From Amoebidium appalachense (Eukaryota; Ichthyosporea), in the NCBI GenBank assembly GCA_963693365.1, contig CAVNZM010000012.1, positions 5,952,001-6,016,000 of the forward strand: a stretch of 64,000 bases of DNA, in the 5' to 3' direction. Below, one piece after another: positions 62,024 through 64,000 of the stretch. Each line of letters begins with the position of its first letter. Positions within the stretch are counted from its first letter, which is position 1. The notes beneath the pieces were generated by a model. It was not told where the DNA came from. It did no database searches and saw only the letters and a list, made by a program, of their open reading frames with translations. Both the position numbers and the translations under genes were made by a program.

Positions 62024-63494
62024 GTTTGCAGCTAAAGTTTCAATCGTATGTCCATTTGGTAAGATGTAGTGCTTGTAGAGCTAGTGTGCATCCTGCGTGT
62101 GAGTGCGTGTTGTGATTGAAACGCCAAACGTCCTCAGACGTGAGGGTGAGAGTGTATTCTTGGATAAGAAAGGTTGCAAGGACGTTCGCGTTGAGCAGCA
62201 GTACGTTTCAAGAAATTCTCCGGTTTTGAACTGCGCAGTGCAAAATGCTGCTTATGTAGCATATCATTCGCCAAATATCTTCACTTATAATTAGCGTTGG
62301 AAAACATGAACAACAGCAGTGCCCTTGCCTTCATCCGACCGACCCTTCTCTTTCAAAAGCAGCCTCAATAAGCTATTAGTAGTCCTCAATCGTAGTCAGT
62401 ACTACGGCCTGTAATTAACTTATCAGCAACTTAACATACTACAAGAGCCAGTAGCAGCCCTATTGATCAGTCTTTTACTCTTTCCAACCACTCTAAAGGG
62501 TAAGATCTTTACAATCCTCCTTTCTCCCTAGCAATTTCTTTGAACTGTCACCGGCAACAAGGTGAAGGTTCACTTCCCATTCTACACGAGTGGAAGACAG
62601 AGGGGGGCAAATGATTGCCAACCGATAAGCCGACAGGCCAGGATACCTTATAGTATCAAGGAAATTAATACAGCAAGCTCGTTAGAAAACTAAAAAACAA
62701 TAAAACAAATATCATAAATAACGTTATGAATTCCCCTTTCAGCCTCATGTATCACTTATTTTTGTAATTTTGACTTACAAAGTTCTCTGTCAAGAGCAGT
62801 GCAAGCCACAGCTTTTGCCGCGTTTCTATGCCCAATCAAACGCGAGGTGAGCGGCTGAGCCGATGGCCCAGCGCCGCCCAGGAAGGCTTTTTGCGGATTC
62901 CGGATTTTTGGACATGTAGAATCGTGTTGAAGTGCCATCAACAAGAGGCATGTGCTTACAATCAACGTTTCCCCTTCTTGTGTGTGCATTTATGTCTGGT
63001 GGGTGTGTGAATATGCCCATGAATCCAAACAAGTACCTGCACTGGGTGTGCGCGTACATGTGCACTGGCGCCTCGGTACCATGTGTTCCATGTGGCCATG
63101 GCCATGTTGCCAGAATTTCGAACTTGGCATGTTTGTGTGGCCATTGAAATTGCAGTGTACGTATTCACGAGATGAAGTTGAGAGAGGCTATGATTTGTTT
63201 TTAATCTTGGTGAGTTGCATTTCTGAGTTTATTGTGTTTGTGGTTTCCTTCACAACCAAAACACGATCATAGTAAGAGAGAGATATTGGGACCCTCTGAT
63301 CGATACTGTACTGTAACGTCTATGCATTGCACGCAGCTTGTCCTGCAAGCTGCCCAAACTAGGTGGGACACATCGTAATTTTTGTTGTTAAGTCAATTCA
63401 CTGAGATGTCATCTGCATTACTCAAAAATTCAAAGCTTATTAACAGTTTACGTCGGTTCGGCCAACATATACCCCCCCTCCTCCCCCCCCCCCC

Positions 63495-63525
<31 letters not shown>

Positions 63526-64000
63526 ACACATACCAAAAGCAAAAGAGAAATTAAAAAGAACGAAGAAAACTAAACAAGATGAACAAGCTCGCATTTCTGA
63601 AATCTTTTTTAAAACGAAAAAGCTCAACGTGTACCATACTTGCAAACCTTTCCTGAGCCATCTAGTGTGATGAAGCATGAAAAAAAGACACGGAAATCGT
63701 GTTTATCTGACTAGCAAAGCTCACACACCAAACTGAACCAACTTGCAAGAACCCGCAGCGCGCGAAGGAAGAAGGGGGGAGGTGGGGGGGGGGGGGGGGG
63801 GGGATAGGGGGGATTGTAGTACTTTGCAAAAGTGTGCAAGCATTTTCCGCGAGAGGTACAGCCAACATTAAAGTTAAATTTTTGCCCCAAGCTACGGTTT
63901 TGGTTGAGTGTTCATGATCTCCTAACCGACAGCTGGGCTACAACACACCGAGACGGTGCCAAACCTCTTTAATATTTACACAGTTGACTCAGGCAGGCGG
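62024..64000. other. Right-end region upstream of the F-box/LRR gene
   Basis: Unique sequence containing the presumed promoter of the minus-strand gene, a C run plus short CA tract (63485-63530) and a G run (63785-63803). No coding region or RNA gene is recognised; the open frames of up to about 106 residues have no family resemblance. Confidence 0.5.

Overview
The window is nuclear DNA from an intron-rich eukaryote. The evidence is long spliced genes with GT-AG introns and conserved phases, a LINE with a poly(A) tail, a DNA transposon with an 8-bp target duplication, and very abundant microsatellites. The gene set (mitochondrial dihydrolipoamide dehydrogenase, SCCPDH, PDCD2-like, a BTB/T1 protein, an F-box LRR protein, a carnosine-synthase-like ATP-grasp enzyme) would fit a unicellular relative of animals or an early animal. 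I cannot fix the species from sequence alone. Introns and intergenic DNA are packed with C or G homopolymers up to about 49 bases, (CA)n/(TG)n and minisatellites, so most long open frames here are low-complexity artefacts.

Layout. 143-3609 (-): 5' six exons of dihydrolipoamide dehydrogenase, running off the left edge. 3610-5746: divergent promoter region. 5747-17417 (+): complete 13-exon SCCPDH (434 aa). 17418-20120: intergenic. 20121-21392 (-): intronless coiled-coil protein with no recognised family. 21393-27339: repeat-rich DNA with a 371-bp hAT-like non-autonomous transposon (perfect 8-bp TSD) and a 271-bp palindromic MITE-like element. 27340-29332 (+): 5'-truncated LINE with a reverse transcriptase frame and a 56-base A tail. 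29632-32591 (+): 3-exon ATP-grasp ligase (482 aa). 32592-38966: low-complexity DNA with two pairs of duplicated blocks. 38967-46269 (+): complete 7-exon PDCD2L (453 aa). 47997-49846 (+): two-exon BTB/T1 protein with an in-frame TGA inside the BTB domain. 49911-51041 (+): intronless beta-propeller-like sequence broken by two frameshifts. 54805-62023 (-): 8-exon F-box plus leucine-rich-repeat protein (581 aa). 62024-64000: nothing recognised.

Functionally the genes are an unrelated housekeeping mix (2-oxo-acid dehydrogenase E3, a predicted oxidoreductase, a dipeptide-ligase-like enzyme, a ribosome-biogenesis/chaperone-like factor, and two probable ubiquitin-ligase adaptors). There is no operon or cluster logic. 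The most interesting signals are structural: CA repeats that run directly into many 3' splice sites, dispersed intronic repeat copies, two short DNA elements, and the TGA-interrupted BTB gene followed by a broken propeller. All exon boundaries below were derived by hand from phase, GT/AG sites and family similarity recalled from memory; no search was run.
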